The notes: generated by a model from the letters alone, not told the origin. 64,000 bases of DNA from Streptomyces eurythermus (GCF_014649115.1 NZ_BMSK01000008.1:124001-188000), one strand, 5' to 3'; positions 27,104 to 35,956 are shown, numbered from the stretch's first letter. Made by a program: numbers and translations.

Positions 27104-27543
27104 ACCCCCGGGCGGGACGCGGGCACCTGAGCCACCCAGGCCACGGCCGTGACGGTCGTGCCCCGGCCGGGCTCGGTGTCGACACTGAACTCGTGCACCA
27201 GCCGCTTCGCTCCGCTCAGTCCCAGCCCGAGGCCGCCGCCGGAGGTGTACCCGTCGGTCATGGCCAGTTCCAGATCGCGGATGCCCGGACCTTCGTCGAT
27301 GAAACTCATTCGCAGGCCGCGGCTGCGCCCGTTGTCCAGCGGGGTGATCTCCACCCGCCCGCCACCGCCGTGCACCAGCGTGTTACGGGCCAGCTCGCTC
27401 GCCGCGGTGACCAGCTTGGTCTGCTGCACCAGGCCGAAGCCGAGCCCCGCCGCGCACTGCCGCACGTGCTGCCGCACCCAGGCCAGATCCGCGTCCGAGC
27501 CGATGGGCAAGCTCGTCGCGGACACCTGGCCGGACGGCTGCAT
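27100..27543 (-). CDS. rsbT: RsbT switch kinase
   Basis: 147 residues of a GHKL serine/threonine kinase. Motifs: ASELARNTLVHGGGGRVEI (N box), DEGPGIRDLELAMTDGYTSG (G1) and GGGLGLGLSGAKRLV (G2), then EPGRGTTVTA. In the Bacillus paradigm RsbT is held by the RsbR-RsbS complex, phosphorylates both on stress, and then leaves to activate the RsbU phosphatase. ATG 27543 shares its first base with the rsbS stop, and its own stop overlaps the next start, so stoichiometric expression is expected. Confidence 0.92.
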   Translation of the reverse strand: MQPSGQVSATSLPIGSDADLAWVRQHVRQCAAGLGFGLVQQTKLVTAASELARNTLVHGGGGRVEITPLDNGRSRGLRMSFIDEGPGIRDLELAMTDGYTSGGGLGLGLSGAKRLVHEFSVDTEPGRGTTVTAVAWVAQVPASRPGV

Positions 27544-27923
27544 CAGCTCCCCCTCTGGTTCAGCAGTTCCATGGCACGGTCGACGTCCAGGGCGGTGACC
27601 AGGCCGGGCAGCGTGAGCCCCAGCTCGACCAGGGTGATCGCCACGGCGGGCCGCATCCCGGCCAGCACCGTACGTGCCGCCAGCAGCCCGGCCGTGGAGG
27701 CGATCTCCGCGAGCACCCGGCCGAGGAAGGAGTCGACCATGTCCACTCCCGAGATGTCGATCACCACTCCGGTCATCCGGTCGGTGGAGATGCGGTGGGT
27801 GATGTCCTGCTGCAACTGCTCGGCCATGCCGTCGTGCAGCTCGCCCTGCAGGGAGACCAGCAGCACGTCGCCGAGGGCGAGCACCGGCACCTGGGCCGGC
27901 TGGCCGGAAAGGGGCTGGTTCAC
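27543..27923 (-). CDS. rsbS: RsbS stressosome STAS protein
   Basis: 126 residues forming a single STAS domain. VVIDISGVDMVDSFLGRVLAE contains the Ser that corresponds to the RsbT phosphorylation site of B. subtilis RsbS (Ser59). The short length and lack of any sensor domain fit the stressosome core scaffold. It overlaps rsbR upstream by 4 bp and rsbT downstream by one base. Confidence 0.92.
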   Translation of the reverse strand: MNQPLSGQPAQVPVLALGDVLLVSLQGELHDGMAEQLQQDITHRISTDRMTGVVIDISGVDMVDSFLGRVLAEIASTAGLLAARTVLAGMRPAVAITLVELGLTLPGLVTALDVDRAMELLNQRGS

Positions 27924-28813
27924 CGGATGCTCTCATTCGCGTGCGCCCGGGACACCTCGATGCCCTGCTTGCCGAGCGCGTAGGCCAGCGCGTCGGACAG
28001 CGAGGACCGGGTGAGCACCGAACCGAGGTCGATGCCGAGCTGCACGATGGTCTGCGCGATGGCCGGGCGGATGCCGGAGACGATGCACTCGGCGCCCATC
28101 AGCCGGGCCGCGGCGACCGTCTTCATCAGGTGCTGGGCCACCAGCGAGTCGACGGTCGGTACGCCGGTGATGTCGAGGATGGCGTACCGGGCCCGCTGGT
28201 CCACGATCGCCTCCAGCAGCGACTCCATCACCACCTGGCTGCGGGCGCTGTCCAGGGTGCCGATCAGCGGTACGGCGACCGTGCCCTCCCACAGCTTGAT
28301 GACGGGGGTGGCCACCTCGAGCAGCTGCTGCCGCTGCCGCTCGATCAGCTCCGCGTTCGCGTCCAGCGCCGTCTCCATGACCACCAGCCGCAGCGTGCCC
28401 AGCAGCATGGTCAGCGCCAGCACGGCCTCCTGGGCCGGCGGGGCCGTGGGGTCGGTGAACTCCTCGCGGAGCAGGTCCACCACGGGCACGCGCAGCCCGG
28501 CCACCTCGTCGGCGATCTGCGAGGCGGTGGACCCGGTGCGGGCCCGGGTCTGCGTCATCCGCCCCAACTGGTCGCGCACCGGCGCGAAGCCGGGCGAGCC
28601 CACGTCCTCCAGCCGTCCGCTGACGGCCACCTCGGAAAGCGCTTCCACCACGGCCTTGCACGCCTCCACCGCCTCGTCGCGGGAGACGGTGAAGACCGAG
28701 CGGAACAGGGGCGTGTCGGCCCAGCGCTGGGCGATCTGTTCCTTCCGCTGTTCCAGGAAGGAACTCACCACCTGAGGTGCCGATACGGCCGCGTCCTGCT
28801 CGGGCACTGTCAT
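27920..28813 (-). CDS. rsbR: RsbR stressosome sensor protein
   Basis: 297 residues. The N-terminal half (about 1-150) is the helical non-heme globin-like sensor domain typical of RsbR (SSFLEQRKEQIAQRWADTP). The C-terminal STAS domain (about 170-285) carries VPLIGTLDSARSQVVMESLL and LDITGVPTVDSLVAQHLMKT. Where B. subtilis RsbRA has phospho-Thr at two sites, the matching positions here appear to be Ser (TLDS, TVDS). ATG 28813 is preferred; a GTG at 28828 is in frame, and the GAGGAG motif lies between them, only 3 nt from the ATG. It is the first gene of the operon. Confidence 0.9.
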   Translation of the reverse strand: MTVPEQDAAVSAPQVVSSFLEQRKEQIAQRWADTPLFRSVFTVSRDEAVEACKAVVEALSEVAVSGRLEDVGSPGFAPVRDQLGRMTQTRARTGSTASQIADEVAGLRVPVVDLLREEFTDPTAPPAQEAVLALTMLLGTLRLVVMETALDANAELIERQRQQLLEVATPVIKLWEGTVAVPLIGTLDSARSQVVMESLLEAIVDQRARYAILDITGVPTVDSLVAQHLMKTVAAARLMGAECIVSGIRPAIAQTIVQLGIDLGSVLTRSSLSDALAYALGKQGIEVSRAHANESIR

Positions 28814-29272
28814 CCTCTCCTCTCGCACAGCCAGGGGCGCCGGGGGGCCGGCTCTCCGAAGCCGATCATTGCCGACCGCCCACCGTAGCGACCGGTGTCC
28901 GGCCGGGCCAAACCCGCTCCCGGCTTCGTGACCAGGGCAACTGATGCCCAGGCCGGGGACGGTCGGCCCGGCGGGGCGGACGGGCGAGCGGGCGGGGCCC
29001 CGGCGGGGCGTGCGCTGATGTCCGGGTGCGACGGCTCGGCTCCTTCGGTGCGTGCGGCTGTCGCCGGCCCGGCGGTGCGCGTCCGCCGGGCCGGCGCCGG
29101 TCAGCCGCCTACCCCCGAAACCCGCGGACTCTCCTCGGCCCCGCCGACGTCACCCGCGCGTGCGACACACGCCGGTACGGGCGGGGCGGGCCGTGCGGGA
29201 ACGCGCGGCCGGGGAGAGGGGGAACGGACGGCCGAGTGAAGCCGGAGGAATCGGCTGGAAAGCGAGGGGTGG
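28814..29272. other. Intergenic region upstream of the stressosome operon
   Basis: 459 bp of very GC-rich sequence without a credible gene. The stressosome promoter must lie near 28814-28900 on the minus strand, but I see no convincing -10/-35 pair. A perfect 13-bp stem (29063-29075 with 29083-29095, loop of 7) in the middle probably terminates the acyltransferase transcript arriving from the right. Confidence 0.55.
29063..29095. terminator. Terminator-like hairpin downstream of the acyltransferase
   Basis: GCCGGCCCGGCGG and its exact complement CCGCCGGGCCGGC flank a 7-base loop. The hairpin lies about 180 bp beyond the acyltransferase stop, on its transcribed side. Confidence 0.5.
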
Positions 29273-30460
29273 TCAATCGCGTGCCGGTGCCGGTGCCGGA
29301 GTCGGGGCCTCACGGCGGGCCGGTACCGGGTCCCGCCGCGTGGCCGGACGGCGGCGGCGCAGCAGCAGGCGCCGGGCCGGGCGCTCCACCGCCTCGTACA
29401 GCACCCAGGACAGCCCGAGCGAGACGGCGAACGCGGTCGCGCTGACCGCCAGCCCCGCGAAGGGGCCGAAGCGCGGCTTGGTGCCCAGCACGGTCGTCGC
29501 GGCCCGCAGCACCAGCAGGTGCACCATGTAGAAGGCGAACGACAGCTCCCCGAGCCGCACCATCCGCCCGCTCCGCCACAGGGAGGGCAGCCCGCGCAGG
29601 TCGGCGACCGCCGCCGCGGGGATGAGCAGCGCGAACCCGGCGAGGGTGCACACGGTGGCCGAGTAGCCGGGCGTGACCTGCGGGACCAGGAAGTAGCCGA
29701 TGACGGCCAGTGCGAGCGACGCCTCCAGCCCCGGCCCGCGCCAGCGGCCGAGCAGCACCAGCCGCGCGGTGACGGCGCCGAGCACGAACTCGGGCAGCCG
29801 GGCGGCGGGGAACGAGTAGACCGAGTGCGTCCACCAGTGGTGGGCGTCCGTCCAGGCCAGCAGCACCACCGCGGCCACCGACAGCCCGCCCAGCGCGGTC
29901 GTGCCGCGCGGCCCGAGCCGGCGCAGCAGCCCGATCAGCAGGGGGAAGGCGGCGTAGAAGAACGCCTCGCAGGCCAGGGACCAGCTCACCGGGTTCAGCG
30001 TCTGCCACCACGGGTGCCACCAGGAGTGCACCAGCAGCGCGTTGGCCAGGGCCTGGTCCGGCGCCGGCAGCGGGCGGTGCGTCAGCGTGCCCGCCATGAC
30101 CAGCGCCATGACGAGGGTGACCAGGTGCACCGGGTAGACCCGGGCGATCCGCCGCCGCCAGAAGGCCGGCGCGCGGTCGCGGGGCCGCGCCGACCAGGTC
30201 AGCACGAACCCCGACAGGACGAAGAAGAACGACACTCCGGTGGCGCCGGCGCCGAAGCCCCAGGACATCAGGCGGCCACCCGTGCCGCCGAACCAGCCGA
30301 AGTTGTGCACGTGCAGTCCGAACACCAGCAGCGCCGCCATCCAGCGCAGTCCGGTGAGCGACGGCAGGGAGGGCGGGACGGGCGGTGCGGGGGACCCGGC
30401 GGCCGTCTGGCCGGTCCGGGCGGGCGGCGTCCGCAGCGCCCGGGTCGTCGCCGTGGTCAT
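29273..30460 (-). CDS. Membrane acyltransferase, family 3 (OafA-like)
   Basis: 395 residues from ATG 30460. A Pro/Ala-rich N-terminus (about 1-35) leads into SLTGLRWMAALLVFGLHVHNFGWFG, the first helix with its catalytic-type His motif. About ten hydrophobic helices follow, ending in a basic cytoplasmic tail. Family members transfer acetyl or other acyl groups to extracytoplasmic sugars or antibiotics. No glycosyltransferase or polyketide genes lie nearby, so the acceptor is unknown. An in-frame ATG 72 bp upstream (30532) would add an unconserved segment. Confidence 0.85.
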   Translation of the reverse strand: MTTATTRALRTPPARTGQTAAGSPAPPVPPSLPSLTGLRWMAALLVFGLHVHNFGWFGGTGGRLMSWGFGAGATGVSFFFVLSGFVLTWSARPRDRAPAFWRRRIARVYPVHLVTLVMALVMAGTLTHRPLPAPDQALANALLVHSWWHPWWQTLNPVSWSLACEAFFYAAFPLLIGLLRRLGPRGTTALGGLSVAAVVLLAWTDAHHWWTHSVYSFPAARLPEFVLGAVTARLVLLGRWRGPGLEASLALAVIGYFLVPQVTPGYSATVCTLAGFALLIPAAAVADLRGLPSLWRSGRMVRLGELSFAFYMVHLLVLRAATTVLGTKPRFGPFAGLAVSATAFAVSLGLSWVLYEAVERPARRLLLRRRRPATRRDPVPARREAPTPAPAPARD

Positions 30461-30676
30461 CGCATCACCTGCCGCAGGAGAATCGCGTGGGGCATGAAGG
30501 GGTTCGTTGCCCGTCCGCCCCCGGTCCATCACGTAGCTCGGGAAACTTCACACTGCTGCCGAACGACGCGTCACCATGGACGCCACGGACGGCGGGACGG
30601 TGTGCACCCGCACGAGTGACGACACCGGTCCGCGGTCCACCACGCCCGGCCGGGCACGGGCGCCCCGGCCGGACCG

Positions 30677-30930
30677 CAGCGCCCGTCCGGGCCGGGTGGC
30701 GATGCCCGCCCGGGCGGGGCTGTGGCGCCCGTCCGGGCCGGGCGTGGTGTCCGCTCGGGTCGGGTGGCGGTGCTTGTCCGGGCCGGGCTGTGGTGTCCGC
30801 TGGGGTCGGGTGGCGGTGCTCGACCGCGTCGGGCCGGAGTGCCGCTCGGGTCAGGCTGCGGTGCCTGTCCGGGCCGGGTCGTGGTGTTCGCTCCGGTCAG
30901 GCTGCGGCGCCCGCCCGGGTCAGGGCCTCG
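30677..30930. repeat. 46-bp tandem array reaching into the 3-prime end of ku
   Basis: Two modules alternate: about 20 bp (GGTGTCCGCTCGGGTCGGGT) and about 26 bp (starting GGCGGTGCTTGTCCGGGCCG). Successive units start near 30746, 30792, 30837 and 30883, giving a period of 45-46 bp. The last unit includes the final nine codons and stop of ku. The unit before it keeps a TGA at the same place (complement at 30851-30853) and reads as a decayed copy of the same codons. The rest of the 436-bp gap (30461-30676) shows no gene. Confidence 0.8.
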
Positions 30931-31937
30931 ATCAGCTGCTCGCGGGTCATCTTCGACCGGCCCGGTACGTCCGCCGCGCTCGCCCGCTCGTACAGCTCTG
31001 CCTTCGACAGGGAGGCCAGCTCGCCGGACCGCTCCCGGCGGGCGGCGGGCCCGCCGTCGCCCTCGCGGCGCTTGCCCTCCTTGCCGCCCGAGCCCGCCTC
31101 GCCCCCCTTGCTCCCCTCACTCCTCCTGCCCTGCTTGCCGCCCGTGCCGCCGCGGGACCGGCTCTGTTCCACGCTGCGGCTCAGCGCCTCCATGAGGTCG
31201 ATGACGTTGGTCGCCTCCGGCGGCTGCGGTTCGCCGACGACCTCCTCGCCCTCGCGCTTGGCGGCGACGAGCCTCTTGACGCGTTCCTCATAGGTGTCGC
31301 GGTAGTCGTGCGGGTCCCAGTCGATGCTGAGGGCGTCGATCAGCTGCTCGGCCGTGCGCAGCTCCTTGCTGTCCGCCTTCGCGTGCCGTTCCGGCAGCTC
31401 GGGCACCACATCGGCGGGGTCGCGCACCTCGTCGGCCCAGTGCAGGGTGTGCAGGACGAGGACGTCCGGCTGGGCCCGCAGCGCGGTCAGGTACTCCTTG
31501 CCGCGCATGGTGAGCGTGGCGATCCCGGCCTTGTCCGAGCGGTCGAGGGCCGCCCGCATCAGCTCGTAGACCTGTGCGTACTCCTTGCCGCGCGGGCCGA
31601 CGTAGTAGGTCCGGTCGAAATAGACGGGCTCCACGCGGTGGAGGTCGACGAACCCGGCCAGGTCGATCACCTTCGACCGGCCGGGCGCGATCTCCTCCAG
31701 CTCCTCCGGCTCCACGACCACGTACTCGCCCTCGTCCAGCTCGTACCCCTTGACGATCCTGTCGCCGCCGACCTCCTTGCCGGTGCGCTCGTTGACCCGC
31801 TTGTTGCGGATCCGGTCCGAGGTGCCGCGCTGGAGCTGGTGGAAGTGCACGGTGTGGTCCTGGGTGGCGGTGTACAGCTCCACGGGCAGGGTCACCAGCC
31901 CGAAGGTCAGGACCCCCGTCCAGATCGGTCTCGCCAT
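30897..31937 (-). CDS. ku: Non-homologous end-joining protein Ku
   Basis: A 346-residue bacterial Ku that rings double-strand DNA ends and recruits LigD. MARPIWTGVLTFGLVTLPVELYTAT begins the conserved core (about 1-255), which includes FHQLQRGTSDRIRNKRVN and YYVGPRGKEYAQVYELM. A Lys/Gly/Arg-rich linker (about 258-305) leads to a C-terminal SAP/LEM-like helical motif (SKAELYERASAADVPGRSKM). The core is standard; the tail is the extended form common in actinomycetes. No ligD is in the window. The stop codon lies inside a tandem repeat, so tail length could vary between strains. Confidence 0.95.
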   Translation of the reverse strand: MARPIWTGVLTFGLVTLPVELYTATQDHTVHFHQLQRGTSDRIRNKRVNERTGKEVGGDRIVKGYELDEGEYVVVEPEELEEIAPGRSKVIDLAGFVDLHRVEPVYFDRTYYVGPRGKEYAQVYELMRAALDRSDKAGIATLTMRGKEYLTALRAQPDVLVLHTLHWADEVRDPADVVPELPERHAKADSKELRTAEQLIDALSIDWDPHDYRDTYEERVKRLVAAKREGEEVVGEPQPPEATNVIDLMEALSRSVEQSRSRGGTGGKQGRRSEGSKGGEAGSGGKEGKRREGDGGPAARRERSGELASLSKAELYERASAADVPGRSKMTREQLIEALTRAGAAA

Positions 31938-31993
31938 GGCCGCCTCTCTCCTGTCGCTCGTTCTCCCGGCACGGGGCCGGTCCGTCGTGGCGC

Positions 31994-32935
31994 TCAGTCG
32001 CGCTCGCCGGCGACCAGCCGTTCCACCCGTTCCGCGGCCGTCCCGGCGCGGTGCCGGGCCTCCCGCACGGCACGGCCGGCCCGCCGGGCCCGCTCCCGGG
32101 CCGTCCGCTCGTCGGTACGGGCCTGTTGCCGTTCCCGCTCCGCCCGGCGCAGCTCGGCGCGCAGCTCCCGTACGCGCCGCTCGGTCTCGGCCACCCGGTC
32201 GCCGGCCGTCTCCGCGTCCGCGTCGGCGGACCGGGCTTCCGCCTCGCGGTCGCGCAGGTCTCCCTCGGCGTCGTGGGCCGCCCGGCGGGCCTCCTTGATC
32301 CGGCGCCGCCGGGCCAGCTCGTCCCCATGGGGCTCCACCGCCGTGTCCCCGGGCTTCTCCCGGCGAGGTTCCCCGCGCTCCTCCCGGTGACCGCCTTTCT
32401 CCCGGCGGCCGTCCGCGGCACGCCGCGGCCCCCCGCTCGGGCGCGGTTCCAGGACGTCCGCCTGCGGAAACCCGAACGTGGACCTCAGCGGTTTCACCAG
32501 CCGCCCCGCCGCCCACGCGCGGGCCGCCTCCGGGTCGGCGAGCACGGCGTGCAGGGTCTCCTCGACCTCGCGCTGGACACTTTCGCCCACCGGATGCCCC
32601 TCCCGCTCGGCCAGCCTGCGGGCCTGCCGGCCCAGCGCGCCGATCACCTCGCCCTGCCGCCGGGCCAGCTCGCGCAGCCGCGTGCCGTCCAGTTCCCGGT
32701 GCGCGCGGCGCAGCTCCTCGCCGAGGCCGAGCAGCGGCTCGACCTCCTCCGGCCGCCGGCGCACCAGCAGATTGCCCGCCCAGGCGGCCAGGCTCGGCCG
32801 CCGCAACGCGCCGATCTCTTTCGCGAGGGCCTGCTCACCGGCCTCGCGGGCATCCCGGGCGCGGCGGTCACGGGCTGCCACGAACTCCTCCGGCCGCAGC
32901 CCGTACAGCTCGTCGGCGACGGAGTCCAGGTCCAC
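31994..32935 (-). CDS. Coiled-coil protein of unknown function upstream of ku
   Basis: 313 residues, GTG start at 32935. The N-terminal half is helical and conserved-looking (DELYGLRPEEFVAARDRRAR, SLAAWAGNLLVRRRPEEV). The C-terminal 120 residues are a highly charged Arg/Glu/Ala coiled coil. There is no signal peptide, membrane segment or catalytic motif. It lies 56 bp upstream of ku on the same strand, so a role with Ku in DNA binding or repair is possible by context only. Confidence 0.65.
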   Translation of the reverse strand: MDLDSVADELYGLRPEEFVAARDRRARDAREAGEQALAKEIGALRRPSLAAWAGNLLVRRRPEEVEPLLGLGEELRRAHRELDGTRLRELARRQGEVIGALGRQARRLAEREGHPVGESVQREVEETLHAVLADPEAARAWAAGRLVKPLRSTFGFPQADVLEPRPSGGPRRAADGRREKGGHREERGEPRREKPGDTAVEPHGDELARRRRIKEARRAAHDAEGDLRDREAEARSADADAETAGDRVAETERRVRELRAELRRAERERQQARTDERTARERARRAGRAVREARHRAGTAAERVERLVAGERD

Positions 32936-33218
32936 CGGCGTCCCTCTCGACGGCCACCTCGATGACAGAACCCCGGGTTTCTCGCCACAGCGGCCTTATG
33001 TGCCCTTTATGGTGATTCATTCGTATGGTCGGTCCGGGTTCCGGTTCCCCCGTCCGGTGGACCGCCCGGCTCGCCGCACCGCTGCCGCCGGCCGGGAACC
33101 GCATGATGCGGGCATGTGCGCGCCCCCGCTCCGGGGCCCCCGCCCGACCGGTGCGCGCAGGGCCCCGAGGACGGCCGGACGCCACCAGGACGCGACCAGA
33201 ATTGCATCCTTCGTTTTC

Positions 33219-33255
33219 TTGAACCCCTCGTGTTTATGACGATAGGTTCGGGGCA
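33219..33255 (+). promoter_or_regulatory. furA promoter, apparently giving a leaderless mRNA
   Basis: TTGAAC (33219-33224) and TAGGTT (33243-33248) are separated by 18 bp. Six bases separate the -10 from the furA ATG at 33255, so transcription should start at or within a base or two of the start codon. No Shine-Dalgarno sequence precedes the ATG. The region overlaps where an autoregulatory FurA operator would be expected. The remaining 283 bp of this gap (32936-33218) hold no gene. Confidence 0.6.
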
Positions 33256-33692
33256 TGTCCGCCTCCCCGAGACCGACCACCGCCGAGGAGCTGCGCGGTG
33301 CCGGCCTGCGCGTGACGGCAGCCCGCGTCGCGCTGCTGGAGACCGTCCGGGACGGTGACCACCTCGGCGCCGAGGCGATCGCCTCGGGTGTCCGTGATCG
33401 CGTAGGCCACATCTCCCTGCAAGCCGTCTACGAGGCCCTGCACGCGCTGACCGCGGCGGGTCTGGTGCGCCGTATCGAGCCGGCCGGCCACCCGGCCCGG
33501 TACGAGGGACGTGTGGGCGACAACCACCACCACATCGTGTGCCGGTCCTGCGGGGCCGTCGCGGACGTCGACTGTGCCGTCGGCGACGCGCCCTGCCTGA
33601 CCGCCTCCGACGACCACGGCTTCGCCATCGAAGAGGCCGAGGTCGTGTACTGGGGCCTGTGCCCCGCCTGTTCCACCGGCCGCAGTTCCTGA
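33255..33692 (+). CDS. furA: FurA peroxide-responsive repressor
   Basis: A 145-residue Fur-family regulator. The winged helix (about 10-85) has LRVTAARVALLETVRDGDHL and SLQAVYEALHALTAAGLVRRIEP. The metal-binding half has GDNHHHIVCRSCGAVADVDC and a second CPAC pair that would hold structural zinc. In Streptomyces FurA/FurS represses its own operon with katG and is released on oxidation (family knowledge). katG begins 33 bp after the furA stop, so they form one operon. Confidence 0.95.
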   Translation: MSASPRPTTAEELRGAGLRVTAARVALLETVRDGDHLGAEAIASGVRDRVGHISLQAVYEALHALTAAGLVRRIEPAGHPARYEGRVGDNHHHIVCRSCGAVADVDCAVGDAPCLTASDDHGFAIEEAEVVYWGLCPACSTGRSS

Positions 33693-33725
33693 GCACCGAG
33701 TTCCGCACAGTTCGGAAGGATTGCC

Positions 33726-35948
33726 ATGACTGAGAACCACGACGCGATCGTCACAGACGCGAAGTCGGAGGGGAGCGGCGGCTGCCCCGTCGCGCACGAC
33801 CGGGCCCTGCACCCGACCCAGGGCGGTGGCAACCGTCAGTGGTGGCCGGAGCGGCTCAATGTGAAGATCCTCGCCAAGAACCCCGACGTGGCCAACCCGC
33901 TCGACGAGGACTTCGACTACGCGCAGGCCTTCCAGGCCCTGGACCTCGCCGCCGTGAAGCGGGACATCGCCGAGGTGCTCACCACGTCCCAGGACTGGTG
34001 GCCCGCCGACTTCGGCAACTACGGCCCGCTGATGATCCGCATGGCCTGGCACAGCGCGGGCACCTACCGCATCAGCGACGGCCGCGGTGGCGCAGGCGCC
34101 GGCCAGCAGCGCTTCGCCCCGCTCAACAGCTGGCCGGACAACGGCAACCTGGACAAGGCCCGCCGCCTGCTGTGGCCGGTCAAGAAGAAGTACGGCCAGA
34201 GCATCTCCTGGGCCGACCTGCTGATCCTCACCGGCAACGTCGCCCTGGAGACGATGGGTCTGAAGACCTTCGGCTTCGGCGGCGGCCGCGAGGACGTCTG
34301 GGAGCCGGAGGAGGACGTCTACTGGGGCCCGGAGACCACCTGGCTGGACGACAAGCGCTACACCGGCGACCGCGAGCTGGAGAACCCGCTCGGCGCCGTC
34401 CAGATGGGCCTGATCTACGTCAACCCCGAGGGCCCGAACGGCAACCCGGACCCGGTCGCCGCGGCCCGCGACATCCGTGAGACGTTCCGCCGCATGGCGA
34501 TGAACGACGAGGAGACCGTCGCGCTGATCGCCGGCGGCCACACCTTCGGCAAGACCCACGGTGCCGGCCCCGCCGACAACGTCGGCCCGGACCCGGAGGC
34601 CGCCGGCCTGGAGGAGCAGGGCCTCGGCTGGCGCAGCACCTACGGCACCGGCAAGGGCGGGGACGCCATCACCTCCGGTCTCGAGGTCACCTGGACCAGC
34701 ACGCCGACCCAGTGGAGCAACGGGTTCTTCAAGAACCTGTTCGAGTACGAGTACGAGCTGGAGCAGAGCCCGGCCGGCGCCAACCAGTGGGTGGCCAAGA
34801 ACGCCCCGGAGATCATCCCCGACGCGCACGACCCGGAGAAGAAGCACCGCCCGCGGATGCTCACCACCGACCTGGCGCTGCGCTTCGACCCGGTCTACGA
34901 GCCGATCTCCCGCCGGTTCTACGAGAACCCGGAGGAATTCGCGGACGCCTTCGCCCGCGCCTGGTACAAGCTCACCCACCGCGACATGGGCCCGAAGTCG
35001 CTGTACCTCGGCCCCGAGGTCCCGGAGGAGACCCTGCTCTGGCAGGACCCGCTGCCCGAGCGCGAGGGCGAGCTGATCGACGACGCCGACATCGCCGCCC
35101 TGAAGACGAAGCTGCTCGACTCGGGGCTGTCCGTGTCCCAGCTGGTCACCACCGCGTGGGCGTCCGCGTCCACCTTCCGCGCCAGCGACAAGCGCGGCGG
35201 TGCCAACGGTGCCCGCATCCGCCTCGCCCCGCAGCGCGGCTGGGAGGTCAACGAGCCCGACCAGCTCGCCCAGGTGCTGCGCACCCTCGAGGGCATCCAG
35301 CAGGACTTCAACGCCTCCTCCGGCGCCAAGAAGGTCTCCCTGGCCGACCTCATCGTCCTCGGCGGTGCCGCCGCCGTGGAGAAGGCCGCCAAGGAGGGCG
35401 GCTTCGAGATCGAGGTGCCCTTCACCCCGGGCCGGGTGGACGCCGGCGAGGAGCACACCGACGCCGAGTCCTTCGAGGCGCTGGAGCCGACCGCGGACGG
35501 CTTCCGCAACTACCTCGGCAAGGGCAACCGCCTGCCCGCCGAGTACCTGCTGCTCGACCGGGCCAACCTGCTGAACCTGAGCGCCCCCGAGACGACCGTG
35601 CTCGTCGGCGGTCTGCGCGTCCTCGGCGCCACCTACCAGCAGTCGCAGCTCGGCGTGCTCACCAAGACGCCCGGTGTCCTCACCAACGACTTCTTCGTCA
35701 ACCTGCTCGACTTGGGCACGCAGTGGAAGGCGACCTCGGAGGACCAGACCACCTTCGAGGGCCGGGACGCGAGCACCGGCGAGGTGAAGTGGGCCGGCAG
35801 CCGCGCCGACCTCGTCTTCGGCTCCAACTCCGAGCTGCGCGCCCTTGCCGAGGTGTACGCGAGCGACGACGCCAAGGAGAAGTTCGTGAAGGACTTCGTC
35901 GCCGCGTGGGACAAGGTCATGAACGCGGACCGCTTCGACCTGGTCTGA
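33726..35948 (+). CDS. katG: Catalase-peroxidase KatG (CpeB type)
   Basis: 740 residues, duplicated two-domain heme enzyme with catalase and peroxidase activity. The distal site is RMAWHSAGTYR with Arg105, Trp108 and His109. The Met-Tyr-Trp crosslink partners are Trp108, Tyr231 (QMGLIYVNPEGPNG) and Met257 (RETFRRMAMND). The proximal heme ligand is His272 (AGGHTFGKTHGAG). All residues required for catalase activity are present. ATG 33726 follows GGAAGGA. It is co-transcribed with furA and ends at an intrinsic terminator. By analogy with S. reticuli furS-cpeB, the operon may also be controlled by SenR, which is encoded 2 kb away. Confidence 0.97.
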   Translation: MTENHDAIVTDAKSEGSGGCPVAHDRALHPTQGGGNRQWWPERLNVKILAKNPDVANPLDEDFDYAQAFQALDLAAVKRDIAEVLTTSQDWWPADFGNYGPLMIRMAWHSAGTYRISDGRGGAGAGQQRFAPLNSWPDNGNLDKARRLLWPVKKKYGQSISWADLLILTGNVALETMGLKTFGFGGGREDVWEPEEDVYWGPETTWLDDKRYTGDRELENPLGAVQMGLIYVNPEGPNGNPDPVAAARDIRETFRRMAMNDEETVALIAGGHTFGKTHGAGPADNVGPDPEAAGLEEQGLGWRSTYGTGKGGDAITSGLEVTWTSTPTQWSNGFFKNLFEYEYELEQSPAGANQWVAKNAPEIIPDAHDPEKKHRPRMLTTDLALRFDPVYEPISRRFYENPEEFADAFARAWYKLTHRDMGPKSLYLGPEVPEETLLWQDPLPEREGELIDDADIAALKTKLLDSGLSVSQLVTTAWASASTFRASDKRGGANGARIRLAPQRGWEVNEPDQLAQVLRTLEGIQQDFNASSGAKKVSLADLIVLGGAAAVEKAAKEGGFEIEVPFTPGRVDAGEEHTDAESFEALEPTADGFRNYLGKGNRLPAEYLLLDRANLLNLSAPETTVLVGGLRVLGATYQQSQLGVLTKTPGVLTNDFFVNLLDLGTQWKATSEDQTTFEGRDASTGEVKWAGSRADLVFGSNSELRALAEVYASDDAKEKFVKDFVAAWDKVMNADRFDLV

Positions 35949-35956
35949 CCGGCCCC

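Noticed and set aside
28814..28828. GTG 28828 as start of rsbR
   Set aside because: It would add five residues made of the purine-rich Shine-Dalgarno-like sequence itself. ATG 28813 is preferred, though its spacing is short.
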